From contig NZ_JAKRFZ010000002.1 of the NCBI RefSeq assembly GCF_022347765.1, positions 186,001 through 250,000 of the forward strand: a DNA stretch of 64,000 nt, written 5' to 3'. The notes under the pieces are model-generated. The model saw only the letters and a list, made by a program, of their open reading frames with translations. It was not told where the DNA came from and ran no database searches. A program made the position numbers and the translations under genes. The DNA comes from Pseudoalteromonas sp. OOF1S-7 (GTDB lineage: Bacteria > Pseudomonadota > Gammaproteobacteria > Enterobacterales > Alteromonadaceae). Below are positions 57,401 to 64,000 of the stretch, one piece after another (position 1 is the first letter of the stretch; each line of letters begins with the position of its first letter).

Positions 57401-60400
57401 TAAATTCGGGCAGTGTGCTGCGCAGATACCCTTGCACCTGAGTGAGCGGTTCATCTAAATGAAAGCCACTAGCTGGGACCACAAAAGCGCTGATCCGCAC
57501 GCCCTGCTGATCATTACGATTAAGCAGCACGCTGACGGCCTGGAGCTGAGGATGCTGGCGCAGCTGGTTTTCAATTTCACCCAGCTCAATGCGATAACCA
57601 CGTACTTTAACCTGATCGTCGGCGCGGCTGATGTAGGTCAGCTCGCCATCGGGCAGAAATCGCACCAGATCGCCGGTTTTATAGAGCTTTTTGTCGCCAG
57701 ATGCGGCGAACGGATCGGCAATAAAGCGCTCAGCATTGAGCGCCTCTCTTTGCCAGTAACCCCGGCATACGCCCTCGCCGCCCACGTACAATTCACCCAC
57801 TGCGCCCATGGGCAGCAGTTGTTGGTGCTTATCCAGCACATAGCATGAGGTAGTTGGAATGGCATGACCGATATTGCTCACGCCCAGCGCCAGATCGGCC
57901 TGTGTGAGGCGTTTAAAGGTCACATGCACTGTGGTTTCGGTAATGCCATACATGTTGATCAGCTGGCAATTATCAAAACGACTGGCCCAGGGTTTAAGCT
58001 TGCCCGGCTGTAAGGCCTCGCCACCAAAAATCACATAACGCACCCGACATCGTGCCTGCTCGGCCTCAGGCAACGCGCACATGGCTGATTGCAACACATA
58101 AAAAGCGCCTGGTGTCTGGTTAAGTACCGTGACCTTTTCGCTCAGTAAGCAGCGGGCAAAGGCCTGGGTATCCTGACTCACCGCTTTGCTGATCACCACC
58201 AGTTTGCCGCCAAACAGCAAAGCGCCGTACATTTCCCAGACCGAAAAATCAAAGCAAGATGAATGGAACAGGGTCCACACATCATGCTCATTAAAATCAA
58301 ATAAGGCAGGTTCAACGTGCAGCAGACGCACCACATGGCGGTGCTCTATCTGCACGCCTTTGGGGCGCCCTGTGGTGCCCGAAGTGTAAATCATATAAGC
58401 CAGATGCTGTGGCTGAATATCCAACGCCAGATCATCACCAATCGCAATGCCTCTATAAATCGTGTCATCGTCTATGTTGATTATCTGCTCTGCGCAGGTT
58501 GCAAAACGCGCCTGAGTGTCGCTGTCGACTATCAGCCAGCGGCTGCCAACATCGTCAATAATGTACTCTATCCGCTCTTTGGGATAATCCGGGTCTATGG
58601 GCACATAAGCAGCACCGGCTTTTAAAATCGCCAGCAAGGTCACCACCATATTCACCGAGCGGGTAACACTGACCGGCAGCATGGCCTGGAGTGTAATGCC
58701 GCTTGCGACCAGTACTCTGGCCAGCCGGTTGGCGCGGTTATTTAGCGCCTCGTAACTCAGGCGTTCGCGCTCATCGACCACCGCTATCCGCTGGCCAAAT
58801 TTTTGCACCTGCGCCTCAAACAGGCTAACCAGTGTCTGGCTGGTGTCCCAGTGTGTGTCTGCATAGTGGGCATGCGCCAGAATCGCCGCGGTTTGCGACT
58901 CGCTGAGCAACCCTACTTGTCCAATTGGCGTTTGCGGCGCAGCAACCAGTTGCTCAAGCATAACGGCAAAACTCTCAGCCCAGTGGGCCATGGTCTCGCT
59001 GCGGTACAGGTCGCTGTCGTACTTCCAGTTGAGTGTCAGTGCGTTTGTTTCATCATCCAGTATCGCGCTCAGTTCCAGGTCGCATTTAATGTCAACGTCA
59101 TCCCCGACCTGGGTTTGCTCCAGGGTGCTCAGGCCGGGTAAATTAAGCGCCTGCGCCGAGGTATTTTGCTCCAGCGTAAACAGGATCTGAACCAGTGGGT
59201 GGTGGCTCATATCGCGCTCACAGTGCAGCGCTTCGACCACCTTATCGAATGGCACCTCTCGATGCTCAAACGCCGCCAGGATCTGCTCCTTTTGCTGCGC
59301 CAGCCAGGCATTAAAACGCATCGACTCATCAATATTGGCGGGGATCACCAGAGTATTGACGAACAGGCCAATAAGCGGCGTCAGTTCAGGATGATCGCGC
59401 CCAAGCACCGGCGTACCAACCACCACCTGCTCGTTTTGCGTGACTCGGCCGATAAACAACATAAAGCTGCTCAGTAACCACATAAACGGCGTGACTGATT
59501 GTTGTGCACTGTGGGCCTGAATGTGCCCGGTCAGCGCCGTACTTAGCGTCTGGCGATAAACCCGGCCGCACTGTGTTTGCAGAGCCGGGCGAACAAAATC
59601 CCCGGGCAGAGACTGAATAGGATCCAAACCTTGCAGCGCTTGCTGCCAGAACGTCAGTTTATCGGCCAGATACGCAGGTGTCAGCGTGCTTTGCTGCCAG
59701 CTGGCATAATCCCCATACTGCACGCTCAGTGGTGGCAGTTGCGGGGCGTTCTGCTGCCCTAACTCTGCGCTGTAGAGTGCCTCAAGTTCCCGCACCAGCA
59801 CTTGCATCGACGCACCATCGGACACGATATGGTGCATATTAAACGCCAGATAATGGGTCTGCTGATCTGAAATCACCAGCGCCCGTAGCAGCGCATCGTG
59901 GCTTAAGTCAAACGGCTGGGCCAGAAACTCGCTCAGCTGATCGCGAATTGCCTGCGCCCGGCAGGCGTCAGGCCACACACTGGCATCTCGCCACTCAAAC
60001 GGTGTGTCGAGCGTTTCAGCCACCTGTACAACCACGCCCTGTCCGCTTTCATTGCTGGCGATAAAGTGACTGCGCAGAGATTCATGACGGGCAATCAACG
60101 CGGCGATACTGGCTTTGAGCGCGGCAATATTCAGCGCCCCGGTGAGCACAAATTCAGCGGGCATATAATATTGGCTGCTGCCTTGCAGCTGCTCAATAAA
60201 CCACAGTCCCTGCTGGGCATAACTGGCAGGCAAAGGCACAGAACGGTCGGCTTGCGTAATCGCCGTGTACGCCGTCGACTCTGACGCCGTGCAGCGCTGC
60301 TGTTGAAAATACGCGATGATGTCGGCTTTATTCGCCACGATGCGCTGCTTAAGAAAGGCCGGGAAGTCCCCTTTTTGCTTAAACGCCAGTGCCCCGTTTT

Positions 60401-60473
60401 TTTCATACAAGGTAATGCCTGCACGCAATGCATCCGCGATTAACTGCTCAATTGCTATCAACTGTTCCGTCAT
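48456..60473 (-). CDS. Three-module NRPS ending in thioesterase (predicted Thr - D-Leu - basic)
   Basis: 4005 residues. N-terminal TubC-like docking domain (about 1-60). Module 1: C (HHIVSDG near 216), A (YTSGTTG near 696), carrier Ser near 1094. Module 2: C (HHIAADA near 1291), A (near 1768), carrier GGDS near 2157, epimerase (HHLLIDGVSW near 2347). Module 3: C (HHMIMDG near 2822), A (near 3299), carrier near 3678, then thioesterase GHSFGS near 3815. Pocket residues read by eye: DFWNIGMVHK (Thr), DAWFLGNVVK (Leu), DVESTGAISK (basic, nearest Lys code). The E domain and its GGDS carrier agree, giving D-Leu. Stop and start with the upstream NRPS overlap as TAATG. Module 3 C is of the YPMTPLQQGM type, consistent with accepting a D residue. 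The thioesterase should release or cyclise the peptide. Confidence 0.93.
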   Translation of the reverse strand: MTEQLIAIEQLIADALRAGITLYEKNGALAFKQKGDFPAFLKQRIVANKADIIAYFQQQRCTASESTAYTAITQADRSVPLPASYAQQGLWFIEQLQGSSQYYMPAEFVLTGALNIAALKASIAALIARHESLRSHFIASNESGQGVVVQVAETLDTPFEWRDASVWPDACRAQAIRDQLSEFLAQPFDLSHDALLRALVISDQQTHYLAFNMHHIVSDGASMQVLVRELEALYSAELGQQNAPQLPPLSVQYGDYASWQQSTLTPAYLADKLTFWQQALQGLDPIQSLPGDFVRPALQTQCGRVYRQTLSTALTGHIQAHSAQQSVTPFMWLLSSFMLFIGRVTQNEQVVVGTPVLGRDHPELTPLIGLFVNTLVIPANIDESMRFNAWLAQQKEQILAAFEHREVPFDKVVEALHCERDMSHHPLVQILFTLEQNTSAQALNLPGLSTLEQTQVGDDVDIKCDLELSAILDDETNALTLNWKYDSDLYRSETMAHWAESFAVMLEQLVAAPQTPIGQVGLLSESQTAAILAHAHYADTHWDTSQTLVSLFEAQVQKFGQRIAVVDERERLSYEALNNRANRLARVLVASGITLQAMLPVSVTRSVNMVVTLLAILKAGAAYVPIDPDYPKERIEYIIDDVGSRWLIVDSDTQARFATCAEQIINIDDDTIYRGIAIGDDLALDIQPQHLAYMIYTSGTTGRPKGVQIEHRHVVRLLHVEPALFDFNEHDVWTLFHSSCFDFSVWEMYGALLFGGKLVVISKAVSQDTQAFARCLLSEKVTVLNQTPGAFYVLQSAMCALPEAEQARCRVRYVIFGGEALQPGKLKPWASRFDNCQLINMYGITETTVHVTFKRLTQADLALGVSNIGHAIPTTSCYVLDKHQQLLPMGAVGELYVGGEGVCRGYWQREALNAERFIADPFAASGDKKLYKTGDLVRFLPDGELTYISRADDQVKVRGYRIELGEIENQLRQHPQLQAVSVLLNRNDQQGVRISAFVVPASGFHLDEPLTQVQGYLRSTLPEFMLPTNVVVVDALPLTSNGKIDKKALLALDVLRQEAAYRAPGTQTERAVAGCFSALLGVEQVGLDDHFFRLGGHSLLATQLVSQLREVHGLPVTLKDVFQNPAVAELAKVIEQGDAEVALTADIPRVDTSAPLPLSFAQARLWTVEQMTPDSAQYHMPGTFTLNGPLDLAAFKQAWQAILCRHQVLRSKIIQDETRGPRQVLSGDFAVPLTYIDARSLTPRAQQQRWLSAQRDDAMLAFDLSQGLMLRLTLMACADDVHKLRVNVHHIAADAHSLAILTAELAAFYQHFSKGQSLPEWLSQPLPLQYAEYAQWQRTTLNDVALQAHRDFWLAHLADAPPLHQLPLDRARTRTSANHGAVHLAHLNTDEFEQIQTQCRDSDVTLFTWLQTAFALFVGKYGRSADVVIGAPFSGREHSQLQPLVGFFINTLPIRTRFTPDMTFSELLAQQKVLMMDIQAHQAMPFEQILDALNVARDLSHQGVFQLSFALNPQLDTQLQLADITVHPEQAVSVTAKFDIELSAVQTDHGLRFSWCYNTALFDAASIARMSEAFSVMLGALIRSPELDIAQIPLTPTHYQAISGQSHSVPGTTLVELLARHARQTPDKVAIKVPESNRTLTYGELELRAGRLAQYLTGQGLKPQQRVLVSCDAGIDLVVAMLATLKAGGAYVPMSPDYPEARIEHIISDSASQWLLTQTRFAGQFDAYPACKQVWLDSPDLPGQCAVYAQQPLPAIDTNQLAYVIYTSGTTGLPKGVMIPHRGLSNLCHWHQRAFALNTHSIGSQTANIAFDAATWEIWPYLSANASLVFVSSNALNDPQRLSALLSREAVSHCFLATPIAEVMLADSDFAPVQLEYLLVGGDRLNPVRAQHHFRLINNYGPTEASVVATSGEVAQPCEALPDIGLPVDNCTVYIIDEQGRSVPDGMVGELYIAGPGLALGYLNQPQLSDAQFTELTLDNGETVRVYRSGDLVRRLNSGRIAYVGRNDAQVKLRGYRIELAEIEHQLRELTAVAECAVLITQTQPGNKHLTAFVVPESLSSQSELAEHLRGQLRSRLPEYMVPSAFVMLDALPLTAHGKLDSRALVRLAQLEGDEQVTQIDTSSATKAGHNPVLALMQTLLNKPDMQAQDDFFASGGDSILAIQLASRARAVGIGLSVADIFAHSTAAALTASFVSDDARAQQGDCESEQQHFVGKLTPHPIAQWFFAQTFAVPEHWNQAVMLSVDKSLSFSHLCDAVQGLLACHDALRLMVRDNTHLYVDEQLDSKQVCQYHDLSASGARYSEVLTELSEQTQAGFTFDGSPLLKVCHIATPDTEQSNRLLLVAHHLLIDGVSWRILLTDLEQACTQAQNAQAIHLPPASASLDAIAFYLQEQARESRYLASWQEAAKAAQNQRPLGASADGSKHCAAICNKIQLSPAQTQQLLNDANRAYKSTIQTLLLSAWQWTALRYYERTEQVVMLESHGRAQLKGALDASRTIGWLTALFPLRMSSPSGQSEQALAEVICAVKEQLAWTTRHGSEFGALCYTHPNPQVRASLTIDTRAQTFFNYLGQLDTVLEQNGLLVDASEPTGSLRSEADAVFAALQITAAVSGGRLAVALECTPEYYTEQDAQRLSAHFEQAIEEVLAHCLAQTENSPTPSDFPLLPQLDRAQLTQLMDKAGQGVADIYPMTPLQQGMWFHAQSADNKAYLEQSVMLLDGALDTEAFAYAWTQLTASHSILRTAFFVTTHQPVQVVYDKRALPLQMDEPQPFDEQVKARLAEIAAQEYQQPLDLQRAPCMRLRLVPFGEHCHGLIWTYHHMIMDGWSLPVLFAELIEHYQARVQTRMVQTLADPFRDYVEYLDKRDKHAEQAFWRQQLVQVDTPTLLTEHLAISDKQNHNVSEITETLSADFTAQLSDFAKQRGLTLNQVIQGAWAYWLRTCCQSDYVLFGQTVSGRPESLPRVAERVGLYINTQPVLINTPGQQTVNDYLLQIRELQASLAQYAHTPLSQIQQWSQIDNGGDLFDALYVFENFPTDPLAQDSGPFKVTVCSERDQTHYPVTFVVGVASQLSLTLSYREALLTCEQAQQSLALITKLLSAFMAKPEGILAELPLIRPQQITPLVQFGLPGAKAQKIHHNTLQQAFEHIRASHGQCTAIRYYPSGTEQPATILTYAELDDAAARLANYLLSQHCIQAGQAVVAVCLAPGPQLIIAILAALKLGACYLPLVPALPEQRRKFMLTNASAAVLLTTEQDWQGVTPDCPVVDLVAYEAEISAQPALCVQRTCHSDAPCYVIYTSGTTGEPKGVQVAHRSVLNYVAALQSNYAIAPDDNYLQFASCSFDVFAEEVFCTLLSGATLVMAQQEQLLNSQTLADLARHAQLSLMSLPTAYWQQLAVNPVDLGSAMRIITVGGEQMQSAVLRAWQAHYGASVRVINAYGPTETTISATLQDVTDYQGESVPIGLPLAGVTAHVLDSELRALPDGLAGELYISGTALALGYLGDQEKTDKAFVLNPHTQTRCYKTGDKVRIVDGALHFLGRLDEQVKVRGYRIELGEIERALLAQSGVDACAVIVKHEQLIAFIESADEPDLAHLKAAVAELLPAYMVPQWIVPRAALPHNHNGKLDRKALEREANTLTLAEPQDYVAPATPLEHHLCDYLGELLHCPRVGLNDDFFALGGHSLLLMRLHSELCDALQAQVPVSLLLQHSRVGALAQALNDFQRANQQQPEALQSLLCLQNGSPGVTPVVLIAGAGGLLMAFQSLVQGLDKQVPVYGLQPDVVAHDPDVVGSVDATAQHYLSALAQAQPGPVHLVGHSFGSFIALAMAQRLSANNGPEPDFSNISVASVTILDTPRPTQSSVAISAMEADQLMLENLNTFFALGLSAAQLSELGAKPVEEQTVCLADAMARSGYHFSAEQLQRLQAVFRGQLMADVQLPTQLGCRLCVIKASDTSEFEGQSLAPDMGWQTLYGKVNCHEIAGNHLSILQHQQVSAVIEIIESYYSL

Positions 60474-63400
60474 TACAAAAACATCTCTTCTGAAGTATCG
60501 TTTTCGTTATCATCCTGGGCCTGCTCTGCCATGGCCTGATGGATCTCAATCCACTGCGCTAAAGCCGCCACCGTAGGCCGCTCAAACAGGGTTCTGACTG
60601 ACATGCCAACCCCGAATTGTGCCTCAATCAGGCCAATACACTGCGTCGCCAGCAACGAATGGCCGCCCAGGCTAAAGAAGTTATCTGCCACACTGATTGA
60701 AGTGCGCCCTAATACCGATGCAAGGATCTCGGCAAGAGCCGCTTCGGTCCCGGTGCGTGGTGCAATATGTTCAGCAGGTGAGTCGCACTGCGTGCCCAAA
60801 GCATGCAACGCTCGCACATCCACTTTGCCATTGGCAGTCAGAGGCAATGCAGTGATCAGCACATAGCGATACGGCACCATGTAGGCCGGTAAAGACTCGC
60901 TCAGTCGCGCCGACAAGGCACCAGACAATTCAGCGTCAGCCAGCACAGCTGCGCCGGGCTTTTCGCTCTCTTTACCCGGACTCACGACCAGATAGGCCTC
61001 CAGGTTATCGGCTGTTTCATTGAGCAACACCACAGCTTGTTCAATGCGGGAATCTTGCTGCAACTGCTCAGCAATTTCCTGTGGCTCAATGCGGTAACCT
61101 CGCAGCTTCAGCTGGCTATCAAGGCGATGACAAAACTGCAATGCACCAGGTGTGCCATCGTCGTTCATCGACCAGCGCACCAGGTCGCCGCTGCGATAAA
61201 AGCGCTGCTCACTTTGCTGCGCCCCTACAGGCAGCCAGACAAGCTTTTCAGCGCTGAGGTCGCTGCGATTCAGATATCCCTGCGCCAGGTTATCGCCGCC
61301 GATATACAGCTCGCCCGTCACACCCACAGGCACCGGCTGCATTTGTTCATCCAGCACCAGTAAATGGGTATTAGCAATAGGCTGACCAATGGGCACCTGA
61401 ACCAGAGACTGCGCCTGAAGCCTTGCAATTTCGCGCTTATCACAGTGATAAGTGCAGGTGCCTACCGTGGCCTCAGTCGGGCCGTACTCATTGACCCAGG
61501 TAACATGTGGCAATCGCGCGCTCAGCTCCACCAGCAGCGCAACCGGCAGCGCTTCACCGCCCACAATCACCTTGTGCGGCACTGCAAAACAGCGCTCGTC
61601 CGACAGGCCACATTGTTTCAGTACCGAAACCACCCCCTGCAAATGGGCCGGTGTGACTTTAAACATACCGGCAACCTCACCACACAAGCGATTCGCCAGC
61701 TGTTTTAACATACGCTCATCATCTGCCAGTATGTCGATACACATGCCTTGCAGCAGTGCAGGCCAGATGGCGGTTACGGTGGCATCAAACGCCAATGGTG
61801 TACTCACCGCACTGAAGCTGAGGTTTTCATCGACATACGCATGACAGGCATGGTCAAGATAGAGCGCCAGATTACCCTGGGTGATCGCCACGCCTTTGGG
61901 CTGACCTGTGGTGCCCGAGGTATAGATCACATAGGCCAGATCTGCATGTTCGCTGCCGGCAAAGTGGTCGCCCACCTGCTTTGGCTGCCAGCTCTGTGGC
62001 TTATCCATTTCCAGCACCGACAACGGTGGTTGCTGTACGGCATCAATCACAGGTTTTAACTGCGCCATTAACTGACTGGCGGTCAACAGCCAGCTTGCGC
62101 CACTGTCGCGGATCATAAATTGACAACGGGACGCGGGCAGCGTCGGATCAATGGGTACATAGGCGGCACGCACTTTAAAGGCCGCCAGCATGGCCACCAG
62201 TTGGTCGCACCCTGCGCTCAGACACAGGGCAATGCGCGCGCCCGGCTTAACGCCCTGCTCCAACAGGTAACTGGCCAACGTACTGGCCTTATGCTCGAGC
62301 GCCTGATAGCTGAGCATACAGGCATCAGCATCTCGCACTGCCAGCTGGTTAGCAAAACTTTTTGCCCGAGCACTGATCTGAGAGTGGATGCACCGCGTGT
62401 TGATCGTTTTATCTGCGCCCTTAATATTCACCAGCTGCTGCTGACGTGATTGAGTGAGCACAGGTAAACGCCGCACTGTGTGCTCCGGTGATTTCAAAAT
62501 GGCGCTGATCAAGGTCTCAAAGGACTCGGCCAGTGCCGCGATGGTGGCGGGTTTAAACAGTGCCGAGCTAAAGTTCCACTCCAGCTCTATACCATCGCCG
62601 TTTTCGATGGCGTTTACCTCCAGATCAAACTTCATCATGGGCTCATCTGGCGCTTCGACTTCGATGTGTAGCTGCGGCAGCACCAGATCGGTGGTTTCAT
62701 TATTTTGCAGTGCAAACAAAATCTGGAAAACGGGCTGATGTCCCAGATTTCGCTCGGGCCTCAACGCCTCGACGAGTTGCTCAAACGGCAGCGCCTGATG
62801 CTTAAACGCATCCAGGATCACCTGTTTTTGCTGCTCCAGCAACAAGTTAAAGCTTTGCTCTGGCCGAGTACGCGTGCGTATCACTAGGGTATTGACAAAA
62901 AAGCCGATTAAATTGGCCACTTCGTTGTGTTCGCGCCCCGCAACCGGCGAGCCAATCACTACGTCGTCAGTCTGGCTGTAACGCTGTATCAACAGTGAAA
63001 ACACCGTATGCAGCCACATAAACAAGGTGACGCCTTGTGACTTGCAGTGCTCATGAACTGCCCGCGTGAGGGCTGCACTCAGCCGTTGGGTATGGCGTAA
63101 ACCGCTCAACTGCGCCATGGCTGGGCGGGGATAATCGAGCGGCAACTGATGAAGCGGCGGATAACCATCCAGTGCCTTCAGCCAGTAATGTAGATCTGCC
63201 TGACCGCCCTCTTTCGCCCAGGTATTACGTTGCCAGTGTGCAAAGTCACCATATTGCACAGGCAAGGGCTGGGTGAGCTCAACTGGCAGCAGATACCCGG
63301 CTTCTTCGGAAAAATGACGATAAAAGGCGATGAACTCCCGAACCAGAATCGCCATCGACCAGCCATCGCTGGCAATGTGATGCATATTAAAATGCACCCG

Positions 63401-64000
63401 ATAGTCGTCTTTGCCAAACTCAGCCAGCAAAACCCGCAACAGCACATCCTGGCTGAGATCAAACCGGTCAGTTGCATTGGCATGCGCAGCCTGCTGCCAG
63501 CGTTGTTGTCTGGCGCGTTCACTCATTTTGGTGAAGTCGAGCTGAGTCAGCGACAAATCGAACTGGCTGCTTACCTGCTGGACAGGCTCAGTCGAATCCG
63601 CGGCTTTTACGATCCGCGTTCGTAGCACCTCATGGCGGGTTACCAGGGCATTAAGCGCTTCACTGAACGCGGCTTTGTCAAGTACTCCGCTGAACTTAAA
63701 CCCGGCAGGCATATGATATTGCGTGCTGGACGCCTGAAGCTGCTCAATCAGCCACAATCTTTGCTGTGCAAACGACAGCGGCAATGGCTGCTGGCGTGAC
63801 ACAGACACAATCGTTTGTGCGGCAGTGATGGGATCACACTGCTCCAGCACCTGAGCCAGCGCCGCAATGGTTGGCGTTTTAAACAGCTGAGGGAGCGTTA
63901 CCTCCAGGTGTTTCTGCTGGCGAATTTGGCTGATCAGCTTGATGGCCAGCAGTGAATGGCCGCCGAGGTCAAAAAAGCTGTCGTCCAGATCAAAATGCTC
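60473..64000 (-). CDS. NRPS, 5' part outside window: carrier - C - A(Asn) - carrier
   Basis: 1175 residues visible; the frame is open to the right edge, where EHFDLDDSFFDLGGHSLL is the carrier of a preceding module, so an internal Met at 63850 is not the start. After it come C (HHIASDGWS near 210 of the visible part), A (YTSGTTG near 697) and carrier GGHSLL (near 1112). Pocket read by eye is DATKIGEVGK, close to the Asn code DLTKLGEVGK. The C-terminus ends in an acidic tail DDNENDTSEEMFL, a probable partner for the next protein's TubC-like docking domain. The two genes overlap by one base. Confidence 0.92.
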   Translation of the reverse strand, partial: EHFDLDDSFFDLGGHSLLAIKLISQIRQQKHLEVTLPQLFKTPTIAALAQVLEQCDPITAAQTIVSVSRQQPLPLSFAQQRLWLIEQLQASSTQYHMPAGFKFSGVLDKAAFSEALNALVTRHEVLRTRIVKAADSTEPVQQVSSQFDLSLTQLDFTKMSERARQQRWQQAAHANATDRFDLSQDVLLRVLLAEFGKDDYRVHFNMHHIASDGWSMAILVREFIAFYRHFSEEAGYLLPVELTQPLPVQYGDFAHWQRNTWAKEGGQADLHYWLKALDGYPPLHQLPLDYPRPAMAQLSGLRHTQRLSAALTRAVHEHCKSQGVTLFMWLHTVFSLLIQRYSQTDDVVIGSPVAGREHNEVANLIGFFVNTLVIRTRTRPEQSFNLLLEQQKQVILDAFKHQALPFEQLVEALRPERNLGHQPVFQILFALQNNETTDLVLPQLHIEVEAPDEPMMKFDLEVNAIENGDGIELEWNFSSALFKPATIAALAESFETLISAILKSPEHTVRRLPVLTQSRQQQLVNIKGADKTINTRCIHSQISARAKSFANQLAVRDADACMLSYQALEHKASTLASYLLEQGVKPGARIALCLSAGCDQLVAMLAAFKVRAAYVPIDPTLPASRCQFMIRDSGASWLLTASQLMAQLKPVIDAVQQPPLSVLEMDKPQSWQPKQVGDHFAGSEHADLAYVIYTSGTTGQPKGVAITQGNLALYLDHACHAYVDENLSFSAVSTPLAFDATVTAIWPALLQGMCIDILADDERMLKQLANRLCGEVAGMFKVTPAHLQGVVSVLKQCGLSDERCFAVPHKVIVGGEALPVALLVELSARLPHVTWVNEYGPTEATVGTCTYHCDKREIARLQAQSLVQVPIGQPIANTHLLVLDEQMQPVPVGVTGELYIGGDNLAQGYLNRSDLSAEKLVWLPVGAQQSEQRFYRSGDLVRWSMNDDGTPGALQFCHRLDSQLKLRGYRIEPQEIAEQLQQDSRIEQAVVLLNETADNLEAYLVVSPGKESEKPGAAVLADAELSGALSARLSESLPAYMVPYRYVLITALPLTANGKVDVRALHALGTQCDSPAEHIAPRTGTEAALAEILASVLGRTSISVADNFFSLGGHSLLATQCIGLIEAQFGVGMSVRTLFERPTVAALAQWIEIHQAMAEQAQDDNENDTSEEMFL

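Noticed and set aside
63850..63850. Met at 63850 as start of the upstream NRPS
   Set aside because: The frame continues to the window edge through a carrier domain with GGHS, so the real start is outside the window.
43038..64000. Antisense plus-strand ORFs of 60-185 codons across the NRPS and exporter genes
   Set aside because: They are shadows of long high-GC minus-strand genes with no motifs or RBS.

Overview
The window reads as chromosomal DNA of a marine gammaproteobacterium, most like Pseudoalteromonas. This rests on protein style, abundant REP-like GTCATCCCG palindromes, an RND pump/TetR unit, a Dnd island and a large NRPS locus. That is pattern recognition; no database search was possible. 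No rRNA, tRNA, integrase, transposase or CRISPR array was seen.

Layout. 1-1.6 kb: a class III lanthipeptide (LanKC-type) synthetase cut by the left edge, preceded by an unlisted 25-codon ORF that looks like its precursor peptide. 2.2-4.9 kb: two convergent phospholipase C-type genes (PI-PLC-like, and secreted Zn-PLC-like). 5.2-8.5 kb: a minus-strand amino-acid chemistry cluster (VOC protein, threonine aldolase, Asp/Glu racemase, and a PhyH-family protein whose metal motif is HxG instead of HxD, as in Fe/2OG halogenases). 8.6-10.7 kb: REP-like repeats in ~300-bp units that differ by whole 24-bp subunits, with a small GIY-YIG gene between blocks. 10.8-15.8 kb: TetR, membrane fusion protein and RND pump. 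16.4-20.9 kb: ordinary or hypothetical genes, including a membrane-anchored metallopeptidase, a solute-binding protein and a UPF0149/TPR-like protein.

21.6-39.6 kb is a DNA phosphorothioation defence island. The plus strand carries a small HTH gene, a Dnd-associated methyltransferase and dndBCDE; dndA is absent. The minus strand carries dptF-dptG-dptH, continuing into an SBD-HNH-like endonuclease, a four-TM protein and a second DGQHR (DndB-like) protein. The two operons converge on a shared terminator. TTACGTAA-type palindromes sit in front of dndB.

40.4-41.9 kb has no convincing ORF but has a strong minus-strand terminator preceded by nested hairpins, a candidate structured RNA. 41.9-64.0 kb is a minus-strand NRPS cluster: an NRPS open at the right edge, a 4005-residue NRPS ending in a thioesterase, a SyrP/TauD-like hydroxylase, a lipoprotein serine hydrolase, a DUF697-like protein, a small membrane protein, a SyrD/PvdE-type peptide exporter and an SPFH protein. 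By eye the adenylation pockets read Asn - Thr - Leu (epimerised to D) - a basic residue, perhaps Lys, followed by release.
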